A DNA stretch of 64,000 nt from JAYRWD01 sp041918255 (GCA_041918255.1 JAYRWD010000062.1:62001-126000); one strand, 5' to 3'; counted from the stretch's first letter, positions 25,733 to 34,958 are shown. Made by a program: numbers and translations. Notes: a model not told the origin generated them from the letters alone.

Positions 25733-28660
25733 ATGAGTTCTAAACAAATTTCGGGACATTATAATCATAGGGATATTGAGGGGAAAATAATCCAAATGTG
25801 GCTTAGTACGGCCCTTTACAAGACAAAGGAAATTTCAGAATCTCAATCGAAGTACTATTCGTTGTATTCATTCCCATATCCTTCAGGAGCTGGTTTACAT
25901 GTTGGGCATGCTGAAGGTATGATTGCTAACGATGTAATGGCTCGTTGGCATCGTATGAAAGGTGATCAAGTGATGCTTCCTATGGGCTGGGACTCGTTTG
26001 GATTACCTGCGGAAAATTATGCTATCAAGACAGGAGTACATCCGCAGGATAGCACCGAGGAAGCAATAGCAACTTTCATAAAGCAGATTAATAAATTAGG
26101 ACTTGGGGTAGATTGGGATCGAGAAGTGGGTGCTCATCGTTCGGATTATTACAAATGGACACAGTGGTTTTTTACACAATTTTATAAATATGGACTTGCC
26201 TACAAGGCAAAGGCACCAGTTAATTGGTGCCCTAAAGATCAAACTGTTTTGGCCAATGAACAAGTGGTTGATGGAAAGTGTGAACGTTGTGATGCAGAGA
26301 TTGAGCAAAAGGAGATGGACCAATGGTTTTTTCGTATCACTCACTACGCCGAGAGATTAGCAACTGAGCTAGAAGAGGTTGATTGGCCAGCGTCCACTAA
26401 ACAACAGCAAAGAAATTGGATTGGAAAATCTGAAGGTGCTATTGTCAAGTTCAAATTGGAGACAAATAAGGGAAAACAAAAAGATATTGAGGTCTTCACA
26501 ACTAGAGCGGATACACTCTTCGGTGCGACTTTTCTAGTTATCGCCCCGGAGCACACCATTATATCCGATTTATCCGATCAAATTGAAAATTATAAGGAAG
26601 TTGAGGTTTATTTGCATACTTCAATTAACAAGACTCATCTAGAGAGGACAGACCTTAATAAAGAAAAAAGTGGACTTTTGCTTCAAGGTATAAATGCTAT
26701 AAATCCTGTTAACCAAAAGAAAATTCCAGTATATGTTGCCGATTATGTTCTTGTTGACTATGGAACCGGAGCAATAATGGCAGTTCCTGCTCACGATAAA
26801 AGGGATTATGAGTTTGCGAAAAAACATGAAATAAATATTATTGAAGTAATAGAATTTGATAAGTTAGATACGAATGAAGAGTTCTACTCTGGGGAAGGTA
26901 AAATGAAAAATTCTGGAGAATATAATGGTCTTTCAAGTCGGGAATTTAGGAGATGTATCATCGAAAAATTAAGCAATGACGGAGTGGCTCAGATTGAGAC
27001 CAAATATAAGCTGAGGGATTGGTTAATTTCACGGCAAAGATACTGGGGAGCACCGATTCCGATTATATGGAAAATTCGCGAGAATGCGAATAAAATTTTA
27101 ATTGTCCCAGGAATTACTAATGAGATCGGACAAGAACATTGGTATAAATGGTTATCTAACCAAGAATGTATTAAATCTTGTGCGGAAATACTTGATTATA
27201 ATGAACAAGACAGTCTTACGGATTGTACCGCACAAATTCTGTCAAAAGGGCTAGATAAACATTCTTGTCTAATAGCACATAGTTTGGGATGCAAGATTGC
27301 ATTGAAATATGCTGAATCAAATGCGCTAAAACAATTGATCTGTGTTGCTCCATCTAGTGTGGTATTGGATCAAGTTGATATAGAATCTATCTGCAAGAAT
27401 GTCCAGGAGATTGTGTTGATCTGTTCGACAAACGATCCCTATACTCCTTTGACCGAAGTAAAAAAATTTGAAAAGATCTGGAAGCAATATACAAATGTGG
27501 AGTTCCGCTATTATATGGATAAGGAAAATTTTATTGGTGTCGAATTTCCAGAACTGTTAGACTATTTTGGTGAAAGGCAATACAGGGCCTTGAGGGAAGA
27601 AGATCTGCCTTTGCTTTTACCTCACGATGTGGATTTTATCCCCAAAGGATACTCCCCGTTATCGCGCTCAGAAGAATATGGTAGAAAGATAAAGGAGAAG
27701 TACGGCTCTGAGTGGACCCCCGAATTTGATACAATGGACACTTTTGTGTGTTCGAGCTGGTACTTTTTTCGCTTTGTTGACCCAGCAAATAAGGATAAGT
27801 TTGCCGAATCCGAAAAGCTTGATAAATGGATCCCAGTGGACTTATATATGATTGGGGCAGAGCATATCGTCTTGCATCTTTTATATGCGAGATTTTTCAC
27901 AAAGTTTCTGTTTGATCTGGGGCTTATTAGGCACCGTGAGCCTTTCAAAAAGATGAGGCATATGGGTATTATATTAGGACCAGATAATCGAAAAATGAGT
28001 AAAAGATGGGGGAATGTAATAAATCCGAATGACGTTGTCGATGCGTATGGAGCAGATACATTACGTCTTTATGAAATGTTCATGGGTCCTTTGGATCAAT
28101 CAAAAGCTTGGAACGATTCTTCAGTGAAGGGTGTTCGTCGTTTTATAGATAGGGTATATGCTCTGGCAAGACAAAAAGAATCTTTAGATGAAACGGGATC
28201 CGCTCCTTCACAAATCGCTTTGCAACAATTAATAAAGAATGTAACTGAGGATACGCAAAAACTGGACTTTAATACTGCAGTGAGCGAATTTATGAAATTC
28301 CTAAATAAAACTGAAAAGGAGGGATTAGCGAATCGTGAGTTAGAGGAGTTTCTAAAAGTACTTGCACCGTATGCGCCTTTCGTCACGGAACATATTTGGC
28401 AGGATATTCTTGGGCATAAAGACTCAATTCATATTCAACAATGGCCAGAATTTAATCAAAACCTACTATTGGAACAAAAGATAGCTATTGCGGTCCAAAT
28501 TATGGGCAAAACGAGAATGGTTTTAGAGTGCAATCCGGAGATTACCCAGGAACAATTGCTAAAACTAGCCCAAGGGAATGAAAAATTGGATAAATATTTC
28601 AAAGATGGTTACAAACGTGTAATATATGTAAAAGGTAAGATTATAAATTTTGTTCTATAA
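25733..28660 (+). CDS. leuS: leucyl-tRNA synthetase with embedded alpha/beta-hydrolase domain
   Basis: The 975-residue protein is a LeuRS: HVGHAEG (HIGH variant) near 61, a CPxC/CxxC zinc knuckle near 165-187, the CP1 editing domain (TTRADTLFGATF), DWLISRQRYWG (434-439 region), KMSKRWGN (KMSKS variant) and a C-terminal anticodon domain. Directly after APIPIIW, where a short zinc-ribbon or linker is expected, about 165 residues (450-615) form an RBBP9/YdeN-like serine hydrolase: ILIVPG, IAHSLGC (S517), STNDPY (D568). The catalytic His expected in a GHF-type motif is replaced by KENF near 591, so the triad looks incomplete. Synthetase sequence resumes at LREEDLPLLLP. It charges tRNA-Leu; one tRNA-Leu lies at 52270. 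Confidence 0.93.
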   Translation: MSSKQISGHYNHRDIEGKIIQMWLSTALYKTKEISESQSKYYSLYSFPYPSGAGLHVGHAEGMIANDVMARWHRMKGDQVMLPMGWDSFGLPAENYAIKTGVHPQDSTEEAIATFIKQINKLGLGVDWDREVGAHRSDYYKWTQWFFTQFYKYGLAYKAKAPVNWCPKDQTVLANEQVVDGKCERCDAEIEQKEMDQWFFRITHYAERLATELEEVDWPASTKQQQRNWIGKSEGAIVKFKLETNKGKQKDIEVFTTRADTLFGATFLVIAPEHTIISDLSDQIENYKEVEVYLHTSINKTHLERTDLNKEKSGLLLQGINAINPVNQKKIPVYVADYVLVDYGTGAIMAVPAHDKRDYEFAKKHEINIIEVIEFDKLDTNEEFYSGEGKMKNSGEYNGLSSREFRRCIIEKLSNDGVAQIETKYKLRDWLISRQRYWGAPIPIIWKIRENANKILIVPGITNEIGQEHWYKWLSNQECIKSCAEILDYNEQDSLTDCTAQILSKGLDKHSCLIAHSLGCKIALKYAESNALKQLICVAPSSVVLDQVDIESICKNVQEIVLICSTNDPYTPLTEVKKFEKIWKQYTNVEFRYYMDKENFIGVEFPELLDYFGERQYRALREEDLPLLLPHDVDFIPKGYSPLSRSEEYGRKIKEKYGSEWTPEFDTMDTFVCSSWYFFRFVDPANKDKFAESEKLDKWIPVDLYMIGAEHIVLHLLYARFFTKFLFDLGLIRHREPFKKMRHMGIILGPDNRKMSKRWGNVINPNDVVDAYGADTLRLYEMFMGPLDQSKAWNDSSVKGVRRFIDRVYALARQKESLDETGSAPSQIALQQLIKNVTEDTQKLDFNTAVSEFMKFLNKTEKEGLANRELEEFLKVLAPYAPFVTEHIWQDILGHKDSIHIQQWPEFNQNLLLEQKIAIAVQIMGKTRMVLECNPEITQEQLLKLAQGNEKLDKYFKDGYKRVIYVKGKIINFVL

Positions 28661-28663
28661 ATT

Positions 28664-29515
28664 ATGGAATTAGACGAAAACAAAAAGTTTCTTTTGTATT
28701 TAGCAGGTACAGGTATATTAATGATCTTATTAGGTTGTGTGCTTCAACTTTGTATAATTCCGGGTAGCAAGTGTCAAATACCATATATAAATGATAATCG
28801 TAAAACTTATGTCTATTCGCAACCACCTAATATGGAACTTAAGATAGTGGATAATTACTATGCTGATATCCAAACAAATCTTGGTAGTTTTCGTATTGAT
28901 CTTTTTGAAAAGAATGCTCCTACAACTGTAAATAATTTTGTGTTTTTAGCTAAAGAGGGATACTATGATGGAGTTACAATACACAGAGTGTTCAAGGATT
29001 TCTTGTTTCAAACGGGGAGTCGAACTTCAATGGATAGAGATATAAATAACGATGGTTTCGGTTCGCCTGGTTATGTAATCCCGGACGAAGTCAATTGGGA
29101 TTCACTAGATCTTTCTGCAGTACAACGGGATGAATTAATTTCATTGGGATATGCATCTTCAGAAGGGATTGTATCCATCTCTATAGAGCAGGATTCAGTT
29201 GTGATGGCGAACGCAGGGAAAGGGAATACTGGAGGTAGCCAGTTTTTCATCGTCACTGCCAGCAATGAAGATACGAGATTGCCTGCATTACAAGGGAAGT
29301 ATACTGTATTCGGAAAAGTAACTAGTGGTTTTGATACATTGAAAAAAATTAATGAGGCTAAAGTGAAAGACAATGATCCTTCAAACCCCGTGCCATCAAA
29401 GACTATCGAGGTTCAATCTATTAAAATAACCCAAGCGGGCCCCGTAAATGGACAACCAATCCCTCCAAATGACGATGCAAGTTATGATGATCAAACCGTC
29501 AGAGTCAGTCCGTAA
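28664..29515 (+). CDS. peptidyl-prolyl cis-trans isomerase, cyclophilin type, membrane-anchored
   Basis: The 283-residue product has an N-terminal membrane anchor (about 9-30, with a Cys at 24 that could be lipidated) and a cyclophilin domain (about 65-255): TNLGSFRIDLFEKNAPTTVNNF, HRVFKDFLFQTG (catalytic Arg in HR), GGSQFFI and GKYTVFGKV. It probably helps exported proteins fold outside the membrane. An insertion of about 40 residues follows the FQTG motif. The tail is Pro/Asp-rich. It follows leuS after 3 bases and leads into comEA, so these genes probably form one operon. Confidence 0.88.
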   Translation: MELDENKKFLLYLAGTGILMILLGCVLQLCIIPGSKCQIPYINDNRKTYVYSQPPNMELKIVDNYYADIQTNLGSFRIDLFEKNAPTTVNNFVFLAKEGYYDGVTIHRVFKDFLFQTGSRTSMDRDINNDGFGSPGYVIPDEVNWDSLDLSAVQRDELISLGYASSEGIVSISIEQDSVVMANAGKGNTGGSQFFIVTASNEDTRLPALQGKYTVFGKVTSGFDTLKKINEAKVKDNDPSNPVPSKTIEVQSIKITQAGPVNGQPIPPNDDASYDDQTVRVSP

Positions 29516-29555
29516 ATGGGTCAAAGCTGGGGTATATCAAAAAGCTGCCTAATTT

Positions 29556-30140
29556 ATGAAAAACTTCAACTTCGATCTGCTTTTACAGTTAGTTTTTGTC
29601 TTTCTATTGGTGAATTCGGTGGTAAATCTAATAGTTTATGTCACCGGAAATGTTCGTGGAGACCATGTCTACACCGCAAGGGCTCAAGACGAGAAACCTC
29701 AAAACTTTGCGTTTATAGCGGGTTCCGTAAATAATCCCGGCGTGTACTCACTCGGATCCAATACTAGGATTATCGATCTGATTAATGAGGCAGGAGGGCT
29801 TGACGACAATACTGATTACAATACATTAGAAAGACAGATCAATTTATCGCAGAGGGTTTTTAACGAGGATCATATTTATGTTCCATCGCGTCCTTTGAAT
29901 CAAAGTAGTCAAGGAGGACAAGTGCAACCCGTTCAGACTAGTAGTACCTCAAACTCTGCATTGATCAATGTAAATACTGCCTCGCAAGCTCAGCTGGAAT
30001 CATTGCCCGGAATTGGGCCTGCAACTGCGCAGAAGATTATAAGCGGAAGACCCTACGCATCTGTTGATGAACTGGATAAAGTATCTGGGATCGGACCTGC
30101 TACAATAGCAAAATTAAAGCCATACGTTAGTGTCAATTGA
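29556..30140 (+). CDS. comEA: competence protein ComEA, DNA-binding
   Basis: The 194-residue product has an N-terminal membrane segment (about 5-25), an SLBB-type domain (FIAGSVNNPGVYSL, about 48-105) and two helix-hairpin-helix motifs at the C-terminus (LINVNTASQAQLESLPGIGPATAQKII and VSGIGPATIAKL). ComEA holds incoming double-stranded DNA at the outer membrane face and passes it to the ComEC channel. The ORF overlaps comEC by 11 bases, which suggests translational coupling. Confidence 0.92.
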   Translation: MKNFNFDLLLQLVFVFLLVNSVVNLIVYVTGNVRGDHVYTARAQDEKPQNFAFIAGSVNNPGVYSLGSNTRIIDLINEAGGLDDNTDYNTLERQINLSQRVFNEDHIYVPSRPLNQSSQGGQVQPVQTSSTSNSALINVNTASQAQLESLPGIGPATAQKIISGRPYASVDELDKVSGIGPATIAKLKPYVSVN

Positions 30141-31674
30141 ATCAATAATTAATAAGTTACAATTATCAAGGCAGGTGCGTTCGTTACAGTCACGTTACGA
30201 TTATGCCCAATATTTATTCAGGCAGAATCCATTTATTATTTGGTGCATCCTCTTCATCTTCTGTTCATCCTTGACTATGATGTTGTTGGATCATTCGATG
30301 AGCCTTAAATATTTGCCAGCCCTTATTTGCTTAGGTTATTTATTATATAAATTTTCAAAGTTAAATTACGTACTTCTTATCTTTGCTTTGGTATTAGGAT
30401 TTAGTAGGGCGAGTTTTTTCTATAGTAAGAACTTTGAGCAATACCAAGTAAAAATAAATTCAATTATAGGGACACAAGCTAAGGTCCTAACGGATCCTGA
30501 ACAAAGGGATAAAGATATTAGGGTTGTTTTGGATACTAGTGAATATGGTAAGGTCCTTGGAATGTTTGATAAGACATTCCGTTCTCAAGGCGGTGAATAT
30601 ATATACGTCTTCGGTAAATTGATTGAACCACCTCAATACCCGGATTTCGATTATAAGGCGTATCTCAAAACGCAGGGTATTAATTTCATTTTGGATAAAG
30701 CTAGTTTCGAAGCACAGAGTAATAGAAACAAATCTTTCTCCATAGGTCGAATCGCGGCTAAAATTAGGAGAAACTTTACGGAAGTCAATTCCAGACTTTT
30801 ACCATTTCCTCACGCAACACTACTCGACGGAATAACACTTGGCATTAAGACAGGTATGCCATCCGCACTTACTGAAGCACTAAAACGGACGGGTACTTCA
30901 CATATTGCGACCGTTTCCGGATTTAATGTTGGTCTTATCGGTGCCTCTTTGATATTTTTGCGAGGCTATTTCCCAAGGAAGTTGGTAGATTTGGCTATAA
31001 CCATTGGTATTTTCGGTTTTGTCTGTCTTATTGGCATAGATAATGCACCGGCATTACGGGCGGGGTTGATGGGTGGTGGATTTACTTTGGCATCAATATT
31101 TGGAAAGAAGGGGGGGATATTCAATATGCTTATGTTGTCAAGTTTAATTATGGTTATTTTGAATCCATATATTTTTAGTTCAATTAGCTTTCAACTTTCC
31201 GTGATAGCATTATTAGGTATTTGGGGTTTTACCGAACATATAAATCGTAAGATAGATTATTTACCTAGTTGGATTCGAGAAAATTTGTCGGTATCCATAG
31301 CAGCAGCAATGGCAACCGCACCAATCACTACAGCATCTTTTGGAGGATTATCAATTGGTTCGGTTTTAGTAAACACATTAGTCCTTCCGGTTGTACCAGT
31401 AATAACAGTTATGGGTCTAGTAACTACACCGATATATTATATTAGTCATCCATTGGGCACTTATTGTAGCTACTTGGTATATAGCTTATTAGAGTACTTG
31501 CTTCAGATATTGAGTTATTTTACGGCTGTAGATATGATTTTTATAGAGGATATCACCATCTCGAATTGGGCTGTTATAGGAGTATATATACTATATATGA
31601 GTATAATATTTGAACTAAAGTATAGAGATGTTATATACAAACATCTGAAAACCTATGATATAAAAACTTATTAA
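30130..31674 (+). CDS. comEC: competence protein ComEC, membrane channel part
   Basis: The 514-residue, multi-pass protein starts with GTG inside the end of comEA. An N-terminal DUF4131-like region (about 60-210) is followed by the Competence domain with the characteristic HIATVSGFNVGL near 257-268 and about seven membrane helices. ComEC forms the channel for single-stranded DNA uptake. In many bacteria a metallo-beta-lactamase domain is fused at the C-terminus; here it is absent and the next gene encodes it separately. The frame ends 6 bases before that gene, with no sign of decay, so this is a genuine split. Confidence 0.9.
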   Translation: MSIESIINKLQLSRQVRSLQSRYDYAQYLFRQNPFIIWCILFIFCSSLTMMLLDHSMSLKYLPALICLGYLLYKFSKLNYVLLIFALVLGFSRASFFYSKNFEQYQVKINSIIGTQAKVLTDPEQRDKDIRVVLDTSEYGKVLGMFDKTFRSQGGEYIYVFGKLIEPPQYPDFDYKAYLKTQGINFILDKASFEAQSNRNKSFSIGRIAAKIRRNFTEVNSRLLPFPHATLLDGITLGIKTGMPSALTEALKRTGTSHIATVSGFNVGLIGASLIFLRGYFPRKLVDLAITIGIFGFVCLIGIDNAPALRAGLMGGGFTLASIFGKKGGIFNMLMLSSLIMVILNPYIFSSISFQLSVIALLGIWGFTEHINRKIDYLPSWIRENLSVSIAAAMATAPITTASFGGLSIGSVLVNTLVLPVVPVITVMGLVTTPIYYISHPLGTYCSYLVYSLLEYLLQILSYFTAVDMIFIEDITISNWAVIGVYILYMSIIFELKYRDVIYKHLKTYDIKTY

Positions 31675-31680
31675 GGACTA

Positions 31681-32526
31681 ATGAATTTTCGAAAATATTT
31701 ATTGGCTGTAGCGATAATAATAGTGTTTCTTGGTGTAACTGTTTGGGGTGAGATTACGGATAAACATTTAAAAATTTATTTTATGGATGTTGGGCAAGGT
31801 GACAGTACCTTGATACGAACTCCTGATCGTAAATATCTTCTTATTGACTCGGGTCGAGACGATAGATCATTAGAACAGTTAGGTCAAGTTTTACCTTTTT
31901 GGAAAAAGAATCTCGATTTAGTAATTTTGACACATCCCGATATCGATCATATAGGAGGAATGGATGAAATTTTGAAGTATTATGCTGTGAGCCAGGTCTG
32001 GTTTGACCCAAGTAATGGACAGACAGGCGAAGTAAGCGATTTACTGAAAGTTTTTGAGGAAAAAAATATTCATAATAAAATCACGGGGCAATACCACGAT
32101 TTAGTTTTGGGGTGTTGCGTGATATTAAATGTCCTTTGGCCAAGAGATTCAATTGAAGATTTGCAGACAAATGACTCATCAATCACCCTAGAGGTAAGGT
32201 ATGGTGCGTTTAATGCTTTTTTGGGAGGTGACTTACCCATTAAGTATGAAGATTTAGTTGCTATAGCTGAAAACTTAGACGTTGATGTCTTGAAAGTGGA
32301 TCATCATGGTAGTAAAACAAGCTCTTCTGAGGAGTTCCTGGCGAGAATTACACCTGAAGTGGCGATCATTAGTGTGGGTAAAAATAATACTTATGGTCAC
32401 CCAAACGAGGATGTCATAGATCGGCTCAAAGAACGTAATATTGTTACGTACTTAACTCAAGATGTCGGAACAGTCCTTATAAGTACTGATGGAAGTGTCT
32501 TTACTATTGTAACCCATAGACCGTAA
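31681..32526 (+). CDS. ComEC-type metallo-beta-lactamase domain protein
   Basis: The 281-residue product has a membrane anchor or signal (about 5-22), then a metallo-beta-lactamase fold: YFMDVGQGDSTLIRTP, LLIDSG, THPDIDHIGG (HxDxDH metal site), HHGSKTSSSEEF and GKNNTYGHPNEDV. This is the ComEC/Rec2 C-terminal type, which may degrade the non-transported DNA strand. It is co-directional with comEC and 6 bases away, and must act outside the membrane if the anchor has the usual orientation. Confidence 0.9.
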   Translation: MNFRKYLLAVAIIIVFLGVTVWGEITDKHLKIYFMDVGQGDSTLIRTPDRKYLLIDSGRDDRSLEQLGQVLPFWKKNLDLVILTHPDIDHIGGMDEILKYYAVSQVWFDPSNGQTGEVSDLLKVFEEKNIHNKITGQYHDLVLGCCVILNVLWPRDSIEDLQTNDSSITLEVRYGAFNAFLGGDLPIKYEDLVAIAENLDVDVLKVDHHGSKTSSSEEFLARITPEVAIISVGKNNTYGHPNEDVIDRLKERNIVTYLTQDVGTVLISTDGSVFTIVTHRP

Positions 32527-32689
32527 TATCAACCTGTATGTGTATAAGTGGTAATACTAGGGATCAAATAATGTATACAATAATCCGAAATAAGTTTCCC
32601 CTAGGCGCTCTTTTGATTTAGATGATAAGAATTTAAGATAATAAATCACCTATCTATATTAAATTAATAAATTACTGTGACGGTTTGAC

Positions 32690-32718
32690 TTGAAAATTTC
32701 ATTTATAGTTAGTATTAT
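32690..32718 (+). promoter_or_regulatory. tmk promoter
   Basis: TTGAAA (32690-32695), 17 bases, TATTAT (32713-32718), about 30 bases before the tmk ATG, in a 221-base gap after the competence operon. Confidence 0.6.
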
Positions 32719-32747
32719 GCATAGATAAATATAACTACTTTCTAGAT

Positions 32748-33374
32748 ATGTTCATTGTACTTGAGAGCATTGACGGCGGAGGTAAAGGACGACAAAGATT
32801 GGAAGTTTCCAACTTTTTTAAAGAAAAAGGGTTAAATATTGCCAGTATGGAATTTCCTGACCACTCAACACCGGTTTGGGAAAAATACATTCATCCTGCT
32901 TTACACGGACAAAGGAAGTTGACCTCTGGTGGGTGGTTTTGCGCATTTTCTCTCGAGAAATTTTTATGGCAGGAAGAATTAAAAAAATACAAGAGTGACC
33001 CACATAATCTATTTCTAGCCGATGGATACTACACCACGACACTTGTCTACCAGTGTCTTATCCAGGGTGCTCCTACGCTAGACTTTGCTGTCGAATTTGC
33101 AAAGGTATTTGATTTGGTAATACCTGATTTAACCATATATCTTGATGTTGCGGCGAAAACGGCTCTTATGCGAAAACAAAAAGAAGAGGGGAAAGAGGAG
33201 ATAGATTTATTTGAGGGGGATATCGAGGTTCAGGGTAAAATCCGAGATGCTTTTAAAAAGCTTATTCGTGAGAAAGTTTGGTGTCCATGGCTTGAATTAG
33301 ATGGCAACGGTACGATTGAAGAGGTTAGGGACGCAATAATTGCCGAAATAAGCCCTATGTTAAAGTTAAAATAA
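32748..33374 (+). CDS. tmk: thymidylate kinase-like protein
   Basis: The 208-residue protein aligns with thymidylate kinase, which makes dTDP from dTMP: FIVLESIDGGGKGRQ at the N-terminus, MEFPDHSTPVW, a nucleobase/lid area ending FLADGYYTTTLVYQ where DRYxxS is expected, and PDLTIYLDV. Two signature sites differ: the P-loop reads GGGKGRQ rather than GSGKTTQ or GSGKGTQ, losing the Ser/Thr that contacts the phosphate-bound magnesium, and the DRY motif reads DGY. It may use another nucleotide or have a reshaped site. The two NDK-like genes that follow suggest a dNTP-synthesis operon. Confidence 0.75.
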   Translation: MFIVLESIDGGGKGRQRLEVSNFFKEKGLNIASMEFPDHSTPVWEKYIHPALHGQRKLTSGGWFCAFSLEKFLWQEELKKYKSDPHNLFLADGYYTTTLVYQCLIQGAPTLDFAVEFAKVFDLVIPDLTIYLDVAAKTALMRKQKEEGKEEIDLFEGDIEVQGKIRDAFKKLIREKVWCPWLELDGNGTIEEVRDAIIAEISPMLKLK

Positions 33375-33980
33375 ATGATAAACGCCATGAATAACGTCCA
33401 GAAGACTTTTTTTATGATCAAACCTGATGGTGTAAAACGTTCCTTGGTGGGGAGGATATTTAGTAAACTTGAGGGTGCAGGTTTGAAATTGATATACGCG
33501 AAGATGATATGGGCAACAGAAAAGCAAGCAAGGGGAAATTACCCCGGTACGGAGGAATGGATGCGTAAGTTAGGCATGAAAACTATAGATGGATACGGGG
33601 GAGATCGTAAAGCCATTAAAAATGAACTGGGTACTGTGGATGAATTACTTATTGGTAAAAGGATCTATGATCAATTAGTATCATATTTAACTTCTGGACC
33701 AAGTATAGTGTGCGTTTGGGAAGGTAATCATGCGGTAGAAAAAGCACGTAAGATTGTGGGGGCTACGCGACCTCAGGAAGCAGATTTGGGAAGTATTCGC
33801 GGGGATATGGGGTTCGATTCACCCCAGTTAGCTGTGAGATCGGGCAGGGGCGCAATGGAAACGTTAGTGCATATTTCTGATTCGGCAGAAGAGGCACACA
33901 GAGAGATTAAATATTGGCTAGGTAATGATTTTAAGTCAATCCATTATCAACGGACCGATCACGTAGGTTATGGTTTCTAA
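33375..33980 (+). CDS. ndk: nucleoside diphosphate kinase-like protein 1
   Basis: The 201-residue product carries NDK landmarks: FFMIKPDGVKRSLVG, SGPSIVCVWEGNHAVEKARKIVGATRP, GSIRGD and METLVHISDSAEEAHREI, in which the His is the phosphorylated residue. It is longer than the usual 135-150 residues because of an insertion of about 50 residues (EEWMRKLG to LVSYLT). NDK moves phosphate from ATP to nucleoside diphosphates. The start ATG abuts the tmk stop; an ATG 12 bases downstream is also possible. Confidence 0.82.
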   Translation: MINAMNNVQKTFFMIKPDGVKRSLVGRIFSKLEGAGLKLIYAKMIWATEKQARGNYPGTEEWMRKLGMKTIDGYGGDRKAIKNELGTVDELLIGKRIYDQLVSYLTSGPSIVCVWEGNHAVEKARKIVGATRPQEADLGSIRGDMGFDSPQLAVRSGRGAMETLVHISDSAEEAHREIKYWLGNDFKSIHYQRTDHVGYGF

Positions 33981-34015
33981 ATTTGTATTAATTTATAATA
34001 GACAACGAGTATATT

Positions 34016-34621
34016 ATGAGTATCGAGAGAACATTGTTAATAATTAAACACGATGCAGTAGCACGTGGGCTTGTAGGTGAGATCGTATATCGGATTGAAC
34101 GTCTCGGATATAAACTTACTGCTTTTGAAATGCTTGTAGCAACGGTCCAAATGGGGCAAGATCATTATCCAAATAGTCTTGAGTGGAAGAAAAAAGTTGG
34201 TGAACGGACTTTAACTGAATATAAAGAAAAAGGCTTAGATCCAAAAGTCATTCTAGGCACTGATGAGCCCATTAAAATAGGTGAATTAGTCAAACAATGG
34301 AATGTAGAATATCTTACCGCCGGTCCTGTAGTAGCGATGGTATGGGAAGGGCCTAATGTTGTTAAGGTTGTACGGAAGCATGTGGGTGATACAGTGCCTG
34401 CTAATGCAGCTCCTGGGACTATTAGGGGTGATTTTAGCTGGGACAGTCCAGAGTATGCAAATGCTATGCATAGACCTTTTTATAATCTTGTACATGCTTC
34501 AGGTACTCCCGAGGAAGCTGAGGCTGAGATTGCGCTTTGGTTTTCTAATCTAGAAGTCTTTGAATATGAAATTTTAGATTCAAATGCAATGGGTCTTAAA
34601 TCGAAAATCAAACAAGATTAA
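34016..34621 (+). CDS. ndk: nucleoside diphosphate kinase-like protein 2
   Basis: A second 201-residue NDK paralogue follows 35 bases later: LLIIKHDAVARGLVGEI (KPDG changed to KHDA), the same type of 50-residue insertion, AGPVVAMVWEG, PGTIRGD and FYNLVHASGTPEEAEAEI with the His kept. The KxDx substitution and HASGT in place of HGSDS suggest weaker or different activity. With its neighbour it could form a hetero-oligomer; both have the same length and insertion, so they come from one duplication. Confidence 0.78.
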   Translation: MSIERTLLIIKHDAVARGLVGEIVYRIERLGYKLTAFEMLVATVQMGQDHYPNSLEWKKKVGERTLTEYKEKGLDPKVILGTDEPIKIGELVKQWNVEYLTAGPVVAMVWEGPNVVKVVRKHVGDTVPANAAPGTIRGDFSWDSPEYANAMHRPFYNLVHASGTPEEAEAEIALWFSNLEVFEYEILDSNAMGLKSKIKQD

Positions 34622-34738
34622 TGAATAATTAGTCCGCCAAAAAGATTTTAAAGCCTCAATTTATTTCTCTCTTGTGATTCAGAAGACAAAGCTCATCTTG
34701 CGTGGAGCTTGTGAGGTTTTGATCATGTTAAGTGAGTA

Positions 34739-34811
34739 TGCTCCTACTGGGACTCGAACCTAGATTTTGGGCTTAGGACGCCCCTGTTCTATCCTGTTGA
34801 ACTATAGGAGC
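34739..34811 (-). tRNA. tRNA-Arg (anticodon CCT)
   Basis: On the minus strand the acceptor GCTCCTA pairs with TAGGAGC, and the D-arm, T-arm (GGTTCGAGTCCC) and a seven-base anticodon loop GTCCTAA give CCT, reading AGG. There is one G-A mismatch at the top of the anticodon stem. CCA is not encoded. It stands alone between ndk and the PEGA-protein gene. Confidence 0.9.
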
Positions 34812-34958
34812 ACAAGAAAATTTAAATTCAAGCAAAAAATTGCATTAGGTCCTATGTTAGTATTTGAGATAAGCTCGCAAGATTTCAGATTATAACATTT
34901 TTACTGGGTTAAATACTTTTGTTTCTAAAAGAAGCAATCTGGTGTATCTGATCAATAT

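Noticed and set aside
26344..26559. Antisense frames within leuS
   Set aside because: They are mirror frames of the editing domain with no family pattern.
34640..34735. Intrinsic terminator between ndk and tRNA-Arg
   Set aside because: Only short interrupted pairings (AAGCTC with GAGCTT) without a proper T-run were found.
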